From: JBBREP01 sp963716525
GTDB taxonomy: Bacteria > Actinomycetota > Acidimicrobiia > IMCC26256 > PALSA-610
Assembly: GCA_963716525.1 (NCBI GenBank)
Contig: OY970315.1
Span: forward strand, 1,488,001 to 1,552,000
Reading direction: 5' to 3'
DNA length: 64,000 bases
In this document: positions 8,323 through 15,521 of the stretch, one piece after another
Numbering within the stretch: the first letter of the stretch is position 1
Layout: the number at the start of each line of letters is the position of its first letter
Notes under the pieces: model-generated
Seen by the model: the letters and a program-made list of their open reading frames with translations, nothing else
What the model was told of the DNA's origin: nothing
The model's database searches: none
Translations under genes and position numbers: made by a program

Positions 8323-8580
8323 ATGGCGCGCGTGCGGTTGCGCTGCTTCGCCGCCGCGCGTGAGGCGGCCGGCACCGCGCACGACGAGTTCGACGCCGCG
8401 ACGCTCGACGAGCTGCTCGGCGCCGCCCGCTCGCGCTACGGCGACGGGTGGGCGGCAGTCGCGTCGCGAGCGCGCGTGTGGGTGAACGGCGACGAGCCGG
8501 TCTCAGGCCCCAACACCGTGCTGGCCGCGGGCGACGAGGTCGCGGTACTCCCGCCGGTGTCGGGAGGCGCAACTCGGTAA
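8323..8580 (+). CDS. MoaD/ThiS family sulfur-carrier-like protein
   Basis: 85 residues with the beta-grasp pattern of MoaD: 'RVRLRCFAAAREAAG' at the start and 'VWVNGDEP...LAAGDEVAVLPPVSGG' at the end. The Gly-Gly needed for adenylation and thiocarboxylation is present but is followed by three extra residues (ATR). It may therefore need processing, or it may be a divergent paralogue. No other molybdopterin gene is nearby. It is 9 nt downstream of the EPAx-repeat gene. Confidence 0.85.
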   Translation: MARVRLRCFAAAREAAGTAHDEFDAATLDELLGAARSRYGDGWAAVASRARVWVNGDEPVSGPNTVLAAGDEVAVLPPVSGGATR

Positions 8581-8644
8581 CCCTCCGGCGCTATCGTGCG
8601 GCTCGTCCACCTGGTCGGCCGAGTGCTGTGGCCGCGTCTCGGAG

Positions 8645-9157
8645 GTGCTCCTCATCAATCGGATCGCAGCCCTCACCGCGCCGGGCGTCACCGACGGCCT
8701 CGCCCGGCGCGACGACGCCGCGCTCCGAGCGGTGAAGGACGAAGCGTGCGCGGTGGAGAACGCCGTCTCGTATCTACGGCGCCTCGCGCAGGCTCGCATC
8801 GAGATCCTCGACGCCGAACGGGGGCGGCGGCGTGAGGGCGGCTCGGTGGCCGACCTCATCGAGCGGCTGCCCGACATCCTCGCCGGCCGCGGCGAGCGGC
8901 TCGCACCGGGCTCGGCGCGGCTCGTCGAGCCCGACGGCGCGATCGTCGAGCTGCACTGGCCCGACGCCCGCGAGCAACTCGTCACCGACGACGCCTCGCT
9001 CGCGTCGCTGCCGACCCTGAGCGACGACGACCTCGAGTCCACCGTGGCCCGGCTCACGGGCTTCGAGCGAGAGCTGTCCGACGACCGCAAGCGCCTCCAC
9101 GACGTGATCCAGGCCGTCGAGCGCGAGCTCGCGACCCGCGCCGCGGCCGGCGCCTGA
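8645..9157 (+). CDS. RsiG-like protein with c-di-GMP signature
   Basis: 170 residues, mostly two long helices. Residues 38-53 match the cyclic-di-GMP signature known from the Streptomyces anti-sigma factor RsiG, E(X)3S(X)2R(X)3Q(X)3D, as E38, S42, R45, Q49 and E53 (Glu for Asp). A second, degenerate copy with the same spacing is at E141, S145, R148, H152 and Q156. The GTG start at 8645 sits within a 'ggaggtg' context. RsiG binds WhiG. No sigma factor gene lies in this window, so the partner is unknown. An XRE regulator follows 16 nt downstream. Confidence 0.72.
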   Translation: MLLINRIAALTAPGVTDGLARRDDAALRAVKDEACAVENAVSYLRRLAQARIEILDAERGRRREGGSVADLIERLPDILAGRGERLAPGSARLVEPDGAIVELHWPDAREQLVTDDASLASLPTLSDDDLESTVARLTGFERELSDDRKRLHDVIQAVERELATRAAAGA

Positions 9158-9173
9158 GCTGGAGCCAGAGAAG

Positions 9174-9545
9174 ATGCCGGCGGACCCCTTCGAACGCTGG
9201 CAGCAGCTCGGCGAGTTCATCCGTGACCAGCGCCGCAACGCCCGGCTGTCGCTGCGCAAGCTCTCCGAGCAGGCCGGGATCTCCAATCCGTATCTGAGCC
9301 AGATCGAACGCGGGCTGCGCAAGCCGTCGGCCGAGATCCTGCAGAGCATCGCCAAGGGTCTGCGCATCTCGGCCGAGACCCTGTACGAGCGGGCGGGGCT
9401 GCTCGACGAGCGGTCCGAGGGCCCCGACCTCGTGGCCGAGATCCTGCGCGACCCCACCATCACCGAGGACCACAAAGAAGCGCTCGTCCGCATCTACCGT
9501 TCGTTCCAGGCCGAGGTCAGCGCCCGCCGGGAGCACGCATCTTGA
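9174..9545 (+). CDS. XRE-family helix-turn-helix regulator
   Basis: 123 residues. The HTH occupies residues about 12-70 ('LSLRKLSEQAGISNPYLSQI' then 'ERGLRKPSAEIL'), very close to the small actinobacterial regulators I recall as Rv0474-like. The C-terminus ('LRDPTITEDHKEALVRIYRS') is a short helical tail. It follows the RsiG-like gene closely, so the two may be co-transcribed. Its stop codon abuts the 111-bp tandem repeat array. Confidence 0.88.
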   Translation: MPADPFERWQQLGEFIRDQRRNARLSLRKLSEQAGISNPYLSQIERGLRKPSAEILQSIAKGLRISAETLYERAGLLDERSEGPDLVAEILRDPTITEDHKEALVRIYRSFQAEVSARREHAS

Positions 9546-9549
9546 CTGC

Positions 9550-9993
9550 GCCGCCTTCGGCAGCGCGGCGAACTCGCTGCGCACTCATGTCGCTCCTTCG
9601 TCGCTCCTGAGCTGCTCCGCTCGCCGCCCGGGGCGCAGGCGACATCAAGATGCGGCGGTTGCCGCCTTCGGCAGCGCGGCGAACTCGCTGCGCACTCATG
9701 TCGCTCCTTCGTCGCTCCTGAGCTGCTCCGCTCGCCGCCCGGGGCGCAGGCGACATCAAGATGCGGCGGCTGCCGCCTTCGGCAGCGCGGCGAACTCGCT
9801 GCGCACTCATGTCGCTCCTTCGTCGCTCCTGAGCTGCTCCGCTCGCCGCCCGGGGCGCAGGCGACATCAAGATGCGGCGGCTGCCGCCTTCGGCAGCGCG
9901 GCGAACTCGCTGCGCACTCATGTCGCTCCTTCGTCGCTCCTGAGCTGCTCCGCTCGCCGCCCGGGGCGCAGGCGACATCAAGATGCGCCGCTG
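9550..9993. repeat. four 111-bp near-identical direct repeats
   Basis: Units begin at 9550, 9661, 9772 and 9883 (period exactly 111 bp) and differ at only a few bases. Each unit has an arm atgtcgc and its complement gcgacat, about 50 bp apart, and a GC-rich hairpin at the unit junction (gcggcggttgccgc). A GCATCTTGA at 9537 faces TCAAGATGC in each unit. There are no spacers, so it is not a CRISPR. Because 111 is divisible by 3, an antisense frame stays open with a 37-residue repeat. I see no start signal for it. The array fills the gap between the XRE gene and mshA. Confidence 0.95.
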
Positions 9994-10033
9994 TCTCGCC
10001 GGCCAGGGCCGGAATAGCAGAGACCCTCCCGGG

Positions 10034-10039
10034 TATTGT
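10034..10039 (+). promoter_or_regulatory. putative -10 element (TATTGT) before mshA
   Basis: TATTGT ends 11 nt before the mshA ATG, giving a very short or absent leader. It lies about 40 bp after the last 111-bp repeat. Confidence 0.35.
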
Positions 10040-10050
10040 CGTCCTCCAGG

Positions 10051-11289
10051 ATGACGGTCACACGCGTCGCCGCGTTCAGCGTGCACACGTCTCCGCTCGC
10101 TCCGCCCGGACGGGGCGACGGTGGGGGGATGAACGTCTATGTGAGCAGCCTCGCGGCCGCGCTCGCCCGCGCCGGCGTCGAGTGCGACGTGTTCACGCGC
10201 CGCACCGACCGGGAGCCCGACGTGCTCGAGGTCGAGCCGGGCCTGCGCGTGGTCCACCTCGACGCCGGGCCGGCCGGGCCGCTGCCGAAGGAGCGCCTCG
10301 CCGCGCACCTCGGTGAGTTCGCGGGCCGGGCTCGCGCGTTCGTCGACGCCCAAGAGCACGGCTACGACATCCTGCACGCGCACTACTGGATGTCGGGAGT
10401 GGTGGCCCACCGCCTGAAGCACGAGCTCGACCGGCCGCTCGTGAGCACGTTCCACACGCTGGCGCTCGTGAAGGCGGCCGCCGGCATCGTCGACGTCACC
10501 GGGAGTCCCGAGCACGACCGCGCCCGGGCCGAGCGCGACGTGGTGCGTTGCAGCGACCTCGTGCTGGTGTCCACCGCGCTCGAGCGGCACGATCTCGTCG
10601 CGCGCTACGGCGCCGACCCCGAACGTATCGAGGTGCTCCCGCCGGGGGTCGACCATTCGCTGTTCCGGCCCGACGATGTGGGGGCTGATCGCCGCCGCCT
10701 CGGTATGGCTGCCGACGCCGGCATCGTGCTCTTCGCGGGCCGTATCCAACCGTTGAAGGGCGCCGACCTCGCGGTGCACGCCGTGGCCGAGCTGCACGAC
10801 GGGCGCACCGAGCTCGTCGTGGTCGGCGACCCGAGCGGCCCCGACGGCGAGCGCGAGCTGCAGCGCATCAAGGCGCTGGCCCGCACGCTCGGGATCGAGG
10901 GCCGGGTCCGCTTCGTGGGCGCCGTCGCGCACGAGGCGCTGGCCGCCTACTACCGCGCGGCCGACGTGTGTGTGGTGCCGTCACGGTCCGAATCGTTCGG
11001 TCTCGTCGCGCTCGAAGCCGCGTCGTGCGGCACGCCGGTCGTCGCGTCGGCGGTGGGCGGCCTCCAGTCGATCGTCGAGCACGGGGTCAGCGGCTACCTC
11101 GTCGACTCGCGCGAACCCGCCGCCTATGCCGCCGCGATCGCGAAGCTGCTCGGCGACCCCGACCACGCGCGCCGGATGGGTGCGGCCGCGGCGAGCGCGG
11201 CCCGGCGCTACTCGTGGCACCTCACCGCGGCCCGGCTGCGGCGGCTGTTCGGCGATCTCGCGATCACCGAGCCGGTGCAGTGCCGGTAG
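10051..11289 (+). CDS. mshA: MshA-like glycosyltransferase (GT4), mycothiol pathway
   Basis: About 412 residues, GT-B fold family 4. MshA joins GlcNAc to inositol-3-phosphate in the first step of mycothiol synthesis. The N-terminal 'HTSPLAPPGRGDGGGMNVYV' is the MshA-type donor loop, 'FAGRIQPLKGADLAVHA' the central loop, and 'VVPSRSESFGLVALEA' the GT4 EX7E region. Context supports the call: a YbjN gene overlaps its end and proC follows, as I recall from mycobacteria. The ATG at 10051 is preferred over an in-frame TTG at 10036. Confidence 0.8.
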   Translation: MTVTRVAAFSVHTSPLAPPGRGDGGGMNVYVSSLAAALARAGVECDVFTRRTDREPDVLEVEPGLRVVHLDAGPAGPLPKERLAAHLGEFAGRARAFVDAQEHGYDILHAHYWMSGVVAHRLKHELDRPLVSTFHTLALVKAAAGIVDVTGSPEHDRARAERDVVRCSDLVLVSTALERHDLVARYGADPERIEVLPPGVDHSLFRPDDVGADRRRLGMAADAGIVLFAGRIQPLKGADLAVHAVAELHDGRTELVVVGDPSGPDGERELQRIKALARTLGIEGRVRFVGAVAHEALAAYYRAADVCVVPSRSESFGLVALEAASCGTPVVASAVGGLQSIVEHGVSGYLVDSREPAAYAAAIAKLLGDPDHARRMGAAAASAARRYSWHLTAARLRRLFGDLAITEPVQCR

Positions 11290-11750
11290 CGCCGAACGCG
11301 CGCGACACTCCGGATCCCCAGCGCTACCGCCGGGCGCGGGCGCTGCTGCACGAGCATCTCGAAGGCTCGGTGGCGCTCGAGCCGTGGGTGCAGGCCGTCG
11401 AGTTCGACGAGACGATCCCGCGCTGGTACGTGCGCTTCGGCTGCGAGGGGCGCGACGCCGCGACGATCTACTTCGATCTGCACCAGCGGTCGCTGCACCA
11501 CGAGGTGTACTTCCTCCCCGACCCGCCCTCCCGGCGCGAGGAGGTGTACGGGCTGCTCCTGCGGGCCAACCACCAGGCCTACGGCACCCGGGCGTCGATC
11601 GCGCCCGACGGCGAGCTCTATCTCACGGGCCGCACGCTCCTCGAGCATCTCGAGGTCGACGAGCTCGACCGCGTCATCGGCTCGATCTACACCTACACCG
11701 AGCGCTGGTTCCCGATCGCCGTCCGGCTGGCGTTCCAGAAGCGGCCCTGA
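11280..11750 (+). CDS. YbjN-domain protein
   Basis: About 156 residues, YbjN superfamily. The fold-typical 'WYVRFGCEGRDAATIYFDLH', 'EVYGLLLRANHQAYG' and 'TGRTLLEHLEVDELDRVIGS' are visible. The family resembles type III secretion chaperones in fold, and its role in actinobacteria is unsettled. The GTG start at 11280 overlaps the mshA stop by 10 nt, so the two are translationally coupled, the same partnership as in mycobacteria. Confidence 0.85.
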   Translation: MPVAPNARDTPDPQRYRRARALLHEHLEGSVALEPWVQAVEFDETIPRWYVRFGCEGRDAATIYFDLHQRSLHHEVYFLPDPPSRREEVYGLLLRANHQAYGTRASIAPDGELYLTGRTLLEHLEVDELDRVIGSIYTYTERWFPIAVRLAFQKRP

Positions 11751-11790
11751 CCCGCTTGCGTCGCATGTCAAGATGTGACAGATTGTGTTA

Positions 11791-11829
11791 TCGATGTCCG
11801 GGCGATCGGGGAGGTCGCCCGGACATCGA
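11791..11829 (+). terminator. perfect 15-bp hairpin, likely terminator
   Basis: Arms 11791-11805 and 11815-11829 are perfect complements (tcgatgtccgggcga) with a 9-nt loop and no T tract, as is common in high-GC actinobacteria. It lies 40 bp after the YbjN stop and ends 23 bp before the candidate proC -10 box, so it could also be an operator. Confidence 0.65.
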
Positions 11830-11852
11830 GCCGCACGGCGATGGGCCTCATC

Positions 11853-11858
11853 TAGCGT
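11853..11858 (+). promoter_or_regulatory. putative -10 element (TAGCGT) for leaderless proC
   Basis: TAGCGT ends 7 nt before the GTG start of proC, the same arrangement as at 7977. Confidence 0.45.
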
Positions 11859-11865
11859 TGCCCGG

Positions 11866-12669
11866 GTGACCAGGATCTCGATACTCGGCGGGGGACGGAT
11901 GGGGGAGGCGCTGGTCGCGGGGCTGCTCGAATCGGGGATCGAGGCCGAGCAACTGTGCGTCGCCGAGCCCGACGCCGAGCGGCGCCGGGTCCTCGAGACC
12001 ACCTATCCCGACGTGCGGATCGTGCCGTCGGCCGCCTGGGCGCTGCCCGACGCCGACGTCGCTGTCGTCGCGGTGAAGCCCGCCGACGTGCCCGTCCTCC
12101 TCTCGGGCGCGCTCGACGCGCTCGGCGAGCGCACCCTCGTGCTCTCGATCGCGGCCGGCGTCACCCTCGCGGAGCTCGAGCAGCTGGCGCCGGGCCGGCC
12201 CGTGGTGCGGGCGATGCCGAACACGCCGGCCGTGGTGCGGCGCGGCGCGGCCGCGATCGCCGGCGGCACCCACGCCGACGACCTCCACCTCTCCCTCGCG
12301 GAGTCGCTGCTGGCCGCGGTCGGCACGGTCGTACGGGTGCCCGAGCACCAGCTCGACGCGGTCACCGGGCTGTCGGGATCAGGACCGGCCTATGTGTTCC
12401 TCGTCGCCGAGGCGCTGATCGAGGCGGGCGTGCTCGCCGGGCTCTCCCGGGCCACCGCGACCGCACTCGTCGTGCAGACGATCCTCGGCTCGGGCGAGCT
12501 GCTCGCGGCCGGGCCCGACGGTCCCGAGGCGCTGCGCGCCGCGGTCACCTCGCCGGGCGGCACGACGGCCGCGGGCCTGCGGGCCCTCGAGACCCACGGC
12601 GTGCGCGCCGCCTTCCTCGACGCCGTCACGGCAGCCACCGAGCGCTCGCGAGAGCTCGGGCGCGGGTGA
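11866..12669 (+). CDS. proC: pyrroline-5-carboxylate reductase
   Basis: About 267 residues. Reduces pyrroline-5-carboxylate to proline with NAD(P)H. The N-terminal 'ISILGGGRMGEALVAGLL' is the Rossmann loop, 'VKPADV' and 'RAMPNTPA' follow, and the C-terminal 'TGLSGSGPAYVFL' and 'AVTSPGGTTAAGLRALE' are the P5CR signature. I chose GTG 11866 because it begins exactly before the Rossmann strand and sits behind a -10-like box. The open frame upstream is not needed. Confidence 0.95.
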   Translation: MTRISILGGGRMGEALVAGLLESGIEAEQLCVAEPDAERRRVLETTYPDVRIVPSAAWALPDADVAVVAVKPADVPVLLSGALDALGERTLVLSIAAGVTLAELEQLAPGRPVVRAMPNTPAVVRRGAAAIAGGTHADDLHLSLAESLLAAVGTVVRVPEHQLDAVTGLSGSGPAYVFLVAEALIEAGVLAGLSRATATALVVQTILGSGELLAAGPDGPEALRAAVTSPGGTTAAGLRALETHGVRAAFLDAVTAATERSRELGRG

Positions 12670-12792
12670 CGTTTCGGGACCTGCGTAACAATTCCACACG
12701 TTCAACACCCGCATCGCAGCGTCTCGATGGACAACAGGCCACCCGATGGCGTACGGTGACCGCCAGCGGGTTCGGAGTAGGGAGATACCGCG

Positions 12793-12988
12793 TTGGCCCA
12801 GGGGCTCAGTAAAGCGCGCTTTCTCACGGTGCAAGAAGTTGCAAACGTGATGCGCGTCTCGATCGATGACGGTGTACCGGCTCATCAAGTCCGGTGAGCT
12901 CTCGGCCGTGCGCGTCGGTCGCTCGTTCCGTGTGTCCGAGGTCGACGTCGACCGCTACCTGTCGTCGCGCTACACCGAAGCGGGCTAG
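12793..12988 (+). CDS. small excisionase-type HTH DNA-binding protein (frame break)
   Basis: About 64 residues, MerR/excisionase-like HTH: 'FLTVQEVANVMRVS' in the first frame and 'MTVYRLIKSGELSAVRVGRS' then 'FRVSEVDVDRYL' in the second. One extra base near 12862 (tcgatcgatg where tcgtcgatg is expected) separates them. The TTG start has an 'agggaga' Shine-Dalgarno. A gene of this type directly after proC matches the mycobacterial Rv0500A position as I recall it. Because the family is so conserved, I take the break as a sequence error. Confidence 0.8.
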
Positions 12989-13033
12989 CCCTTTCCCGAT
13001 TCGAGCTGATTCGACGGCCGAACGACCGACCGG

Positions 13034-13039
13034 TACCGT
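13034..13039 (+). promoter_or_regulatory. putative -10 element (TACCGT), leaderless
   Basis: TACCGT ends 10 nt before the ATG of the SAM hydrolase. A TTCGAC at 13010-13015 stands 18 bp upstream as a weak -35. Confidence 0.4.
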
Positions 13040-13049
13040 CGGAAACGTC

Positions 13050-13880
13050 ATGGACTCGGTGCCGCCGTTCGTCTCGTTTCTCTCCGACTACGGCACGCGC
13101 GACGAGTTCGTGGGCGTCTGCAAGGCCGTGATGCTCGAGATCGCGCCGGAGCTGCGCATCGTCGACATCACCCACGACGTTGCACCGTTCGATGTGCGGG
13201 CCGCCGCGCTCACCCTCGTGCGCGCGATCCAGTACCTGCCTTCGGGCATCGTGCTCGCGATCGTCGACCCGGGTGTCGGCACCGGACGGCGCACGATCGC
13301 GGTCGAGGTCGAGAACGGCTTTCTCGTCGGCCCCGACAACGGCCTGCTTGCGCCGAGCGTCGCGATGCTCGGCGGCGCGAGCCGCGCCGTGTCGCTCGAC
13401 AATCCCGAGTACCAGCTCCAGGCACCGGGCGGCACGTTCGCCGGGCGCGACATCATGGCGCCCGCGGCCGGCCACCTCGCCGCGGGGGTCGCGATCGGCG
13501 AGCTCGGCAGCGAGGTCGACCCCGCGCTGCTCGTGCCCGGTCTGCTGCCGCTGCCCGAGGAAGGTGACGACGGCGCGATCAACGGCGAGGTGCTCTGGGT
13601 CGACCGCTTCGGCAACGTGCAGCTCAACATCGACGTCGACATGCTCACCGCCCGCGGCGTCAACTTCGGCGACCCGATGCAGGTGGCCTGGCGTGACGAG
13701 TCCCGCGTGGTGCGGTGGGTGTCGACGTACGCGCACGGCAAGCCGAACCAGCTCGTCGCCGTGAACGACAGCTACGGGCTCGTGTCGCTCGCGATCGACC
13801 GCCAGAGCGCCGCCGATGTGGCGGGCCTCGCCGTCGGTACGCGGGTCACCATCCGCCCGGGGCCGCGAGGCGTCGCATGA
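13050..13880 (+). CDS. SAM hydroxide adenosyltransferase (SAM hydrolase, DUF62)
   Basis: 276 residues, the chlorinase/fluorinase superfamily. Family members in ordinary bacteria hydrolyse S-adenosylmethionine to adenosine and methionine. Visible motifs are 'FLSDYGTRDEFVG', 'IVDPGVGTGRR', 'GPDNGLLAPS', 'FAGRDIMAPAAGHLA' and 'WVDRFGNVQLNI', which carry the Asp, Arg and His expected for the hydrolase type. The ATG at 13050 follows a candidate -10 box by 10 nt. Its stop overlaps the next small reading frame as ATGA. Confidence 0.9.
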   Translation: MDSVPPFVSFLSDYGTRDEFVGVCKAVMLEIAPELRIVDITHDVAPFDVRAAALTLVRAIQYLPSGIVLAIVDPGVGTGRRTIAVEVENGFLVGPDNGLLAPSVAMLGGASRAVSLDNPEYQLQAPGGTFAGRDIMAPAAGHLAAGVAIGELGSEVDPALLVPGLLPLPEEGDDGAINGEVLWVDRFGNVQLNIDVDMLTARGVNFGDPMQVAWRDESRVVRWVSTYAHGKPNQLVAVNDSYGLVSLAIDRQSAADVAGLAVGTRVTIRPGPRGVA

Positions 13881-13966
13881 GGTGGGGCACGAGCATCGCG
13901 ATCGTCGCGCTGCTCTTCCTGATCCTCGCCGCGTCAGCGCTGCAGTTCCTGCTCCACGGGTTCTGA
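13877..13966 (+). CDS. 29-residue single-span membrane peptide
   Basis: Starts with ATGA overlap on the SAM hydrolase stop and encodes 29 residues, nearly all of them one hydrophobic helix ('SIAIVALLFLILAASALQFL') after a Met-Arg-Trp start. Tight coupling and a clean membrane helix argue that it is expressed. No family is recognised. Confidence 0.5.
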   Translation: MRWGTSIAIVALLFLILAASALQFLLHGF

Positions 13967-14004
13967 TCCGGCGCCGGTGCGCCCAGTGCCAGTGGGTGTC
14001 CGGT

Positions 14005-14025
14005 GGGTCGGGTGGGTCGGGTGGG
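14005..14025 (+). repeat. G-rich tandem repeat with G-quadruplex potential
   Basis: Five runs of GGG (14005, 14010, 14014, 14019, 14023) are separated by 1-2 nt loops, in 9-bp tandem units. It lies between two convergent genes, so it could act in transcript ending on the plus strand. Confidence 0.7.
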
Positions 14026-14045
14026 TCCGGTAGCGCGCCGAACGT

Positions 14046-15308
14046 TCACCCGGCGACAGGTGCACGGGCCACGATCGCCGCGACCATCTTGTACGCGAGC
14101 TCGGCCGGGCCGAGCTCGTCGGGGCGCAGCAGGTTGGCCATGATCCGCAGCACCCACTCCATCAGCGGGCGGCTGCGCATGCCCACGCGTACGAGCTCCC
14201 GCATCACCGCGGGGTTGCCGATCGCCTGCACGAACAGGCGCGCCACCTTGAAGTAGAGGCCGTACACCTCGTCGAGGCGCTGCTGGTAGGTGGCGAGCGC
14301 CAGGCCGTCGTCGGTGGCGAGCGCGAGGTCGGTGGCGTCGGCCGCCATGCGCCCGGTCTCGTACGCCACCGAGATGCCCTCGCCGTTGAACGGGTTCACC
14401 GATCCGGCCGCGTCGCCCACGGAGAGCCAGGTGGGGCCCACGTGCGGCATCACCGATCCACCGGTGGGCAGGCGCCCGCCAGTGGGCGCGCCCGTGGCGC
14501 TGTCGGGGCCGATGCCCCAGCGGGCGGGCGCGGTGGCGACGAAGGCGTCCATGAGGTGCGTGGTGTTGATGTCCTTCCAGCCCCGGAACGTCGAGAGCAG
14601 GCCGCAGCCGACGTTCACGGTGCCGTCGCCCACCGGGAACACCCAGCCGTATCCGGGCAGGTGGTTGCCGTCGCGGTCGCGGATGTCGAGGTGGCTCTCG
14701 ATCCACGGCTCGTCGTGGTACGGGCTGCGGAAGTAGCCGCGGATGGCCATGCCGAGGGGGTACGTGCGGTTGCGGGTGGCACCGAGCGTGCGCCCGAAAC
14801 GGCTGTTCGCGCCGTCGGCCACCACGAGGAACCGGGCGCGCACGGTGCGCGAGCCGCCGTCGTGCTTGGTGCGCAGGCGCGCGCCCCGCACCACGCCGCC
14901 CTCGACGAGGGGTTCCACCGCCTCGGTGGCGCTCCACAACGTCGCGCCGGCCTTCACGGCCCGCTGCGCCACCATGTCGTCGAGCTCTCGCCGGCGCACG
15001 ACGTAGCCATACGAAGGGAACTGCGGATGGTCGGGCCACGGCATCTCCAGCGTCGTGCCGTGGGCGATGGCGCGCAGGCCGTCGAAGCGCTGGTGGTCGG
15101 CGAGACGGTCGGCGAGCCCCATGTCGTTGAGTTGCCTCACCGCGCGGGGGGTGAGGCCGTCGCCGCAGGTCTTGTCGCGGGGGAACGTGGACTTGTCGAC
15201 CACGAGCACGCGCCGGCCGCGCTCGGCGAGCCAGTACGCGCACGCCGCGCCCGACGGGCCGGCCCCGACGACCAGCACGTCGACGCGGTCATCAGATCGA
15301 CCGCTCAC
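14046..15308 (-). CDS. menJ: geranylgeranyl reductase-family flavoprotein, likely menaquinone reductase
   Basis: 420 residues. The FAD-binding 'VLVVGAGPSGAACAYWLAE' is at the N-terminus, 'DKTCGDGLTP' is the family motif, and 'LSVGDAAGSVNPFNGEGI' is the second FAD motif. Close relatives in actinobacteria saturate an isoprene unit of menaquinone (MenJ). Archaeal relatives act on lipids, so the substrate is inferred from context. It is divergent from the cytochrome bc operon, which uses menaquinol, and shares a 213-bp promoter region with it. Confidence 0.78.
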   Translation of the reverse strand: MSGRSDDRVDVLVVGAGPSGAACAYWLAERGRRVLVVDKSTFPRDKTCGDGLTPRAVRQLNDMGLADRLADHQRFDGLRAIAHGTTLEMPWPDHPQFPSYGYVVRRRELDDMVAQRAVKAGATLWSATEAVEPLVEGGVVRGARLRTKHDGGSRTVRARFLVVADGANSRFGRTLGATRNRTYPLGMAIRGYFRSPYHDEPWIESHLDIRDRDGNHLPGYGWVFPVGDGTVNVGCGLLSTFRGWKDINTTHLMDAFVATAPARWGIGPDSATGAPTGGRLPTGGSVMPHVGPTWLSVGDAAGSVNPFNGEGISVAYETGRMAADATDLALATDDGLALATYQQRLDEVYGLYFKVARLFVQAIGNPAVMRELVRVGMRSRPLMEWVLRIMANLLRPDELGPAELAYKMVAAIVARAPVAG

Positions 15309-15420
15309 GCACGAATCCTCGCGCGGCGCGGCGGTGTACTCGTCGTCGGGGCGGGGCGCGTTCGTGCGCTCGTGCGCTTGTGCGTCGGTTGCGATCGAAA
15401 ATGCCGTATTCCGAGTGTGC

Positions 15421-15447
15421 TTGATGTGGGTCGGCTTCCTCTAGCGT
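15421..15447 (+). promoter_or_regulatory. possible promoter of the cytochrome bc operon
   Basis: TTGATG at 15421 and TAGCGT at 15442 could form -35 and -10 boxes (15-bp spacer, rather short). They lie about 75 bp upstream of the first gene of the operon, in the region shared with the divergent menaquinone reductase gene. Confidence 0.3.
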
Positions 15448-15521
15448 GGTAGGAAACACAAGGCACATCAGGCGCCACACCTGACGACACGCTGCGATCA
15501 GCGGCCCGGAGCTCAGCCACC

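Noticed and set aside
9550..9993. CRISPR array
   Set aside because: The 111-bp units are directly adjacent with no variable spacers, and no cas gene is present.
9517..10932. Minus-strand open frame with a 37-residue tandem repeat
   Set aside because: The repeat is simply the 111-bp DNA unit read in an open frame; the rest is antisense to mshA and no start or domain supports it.
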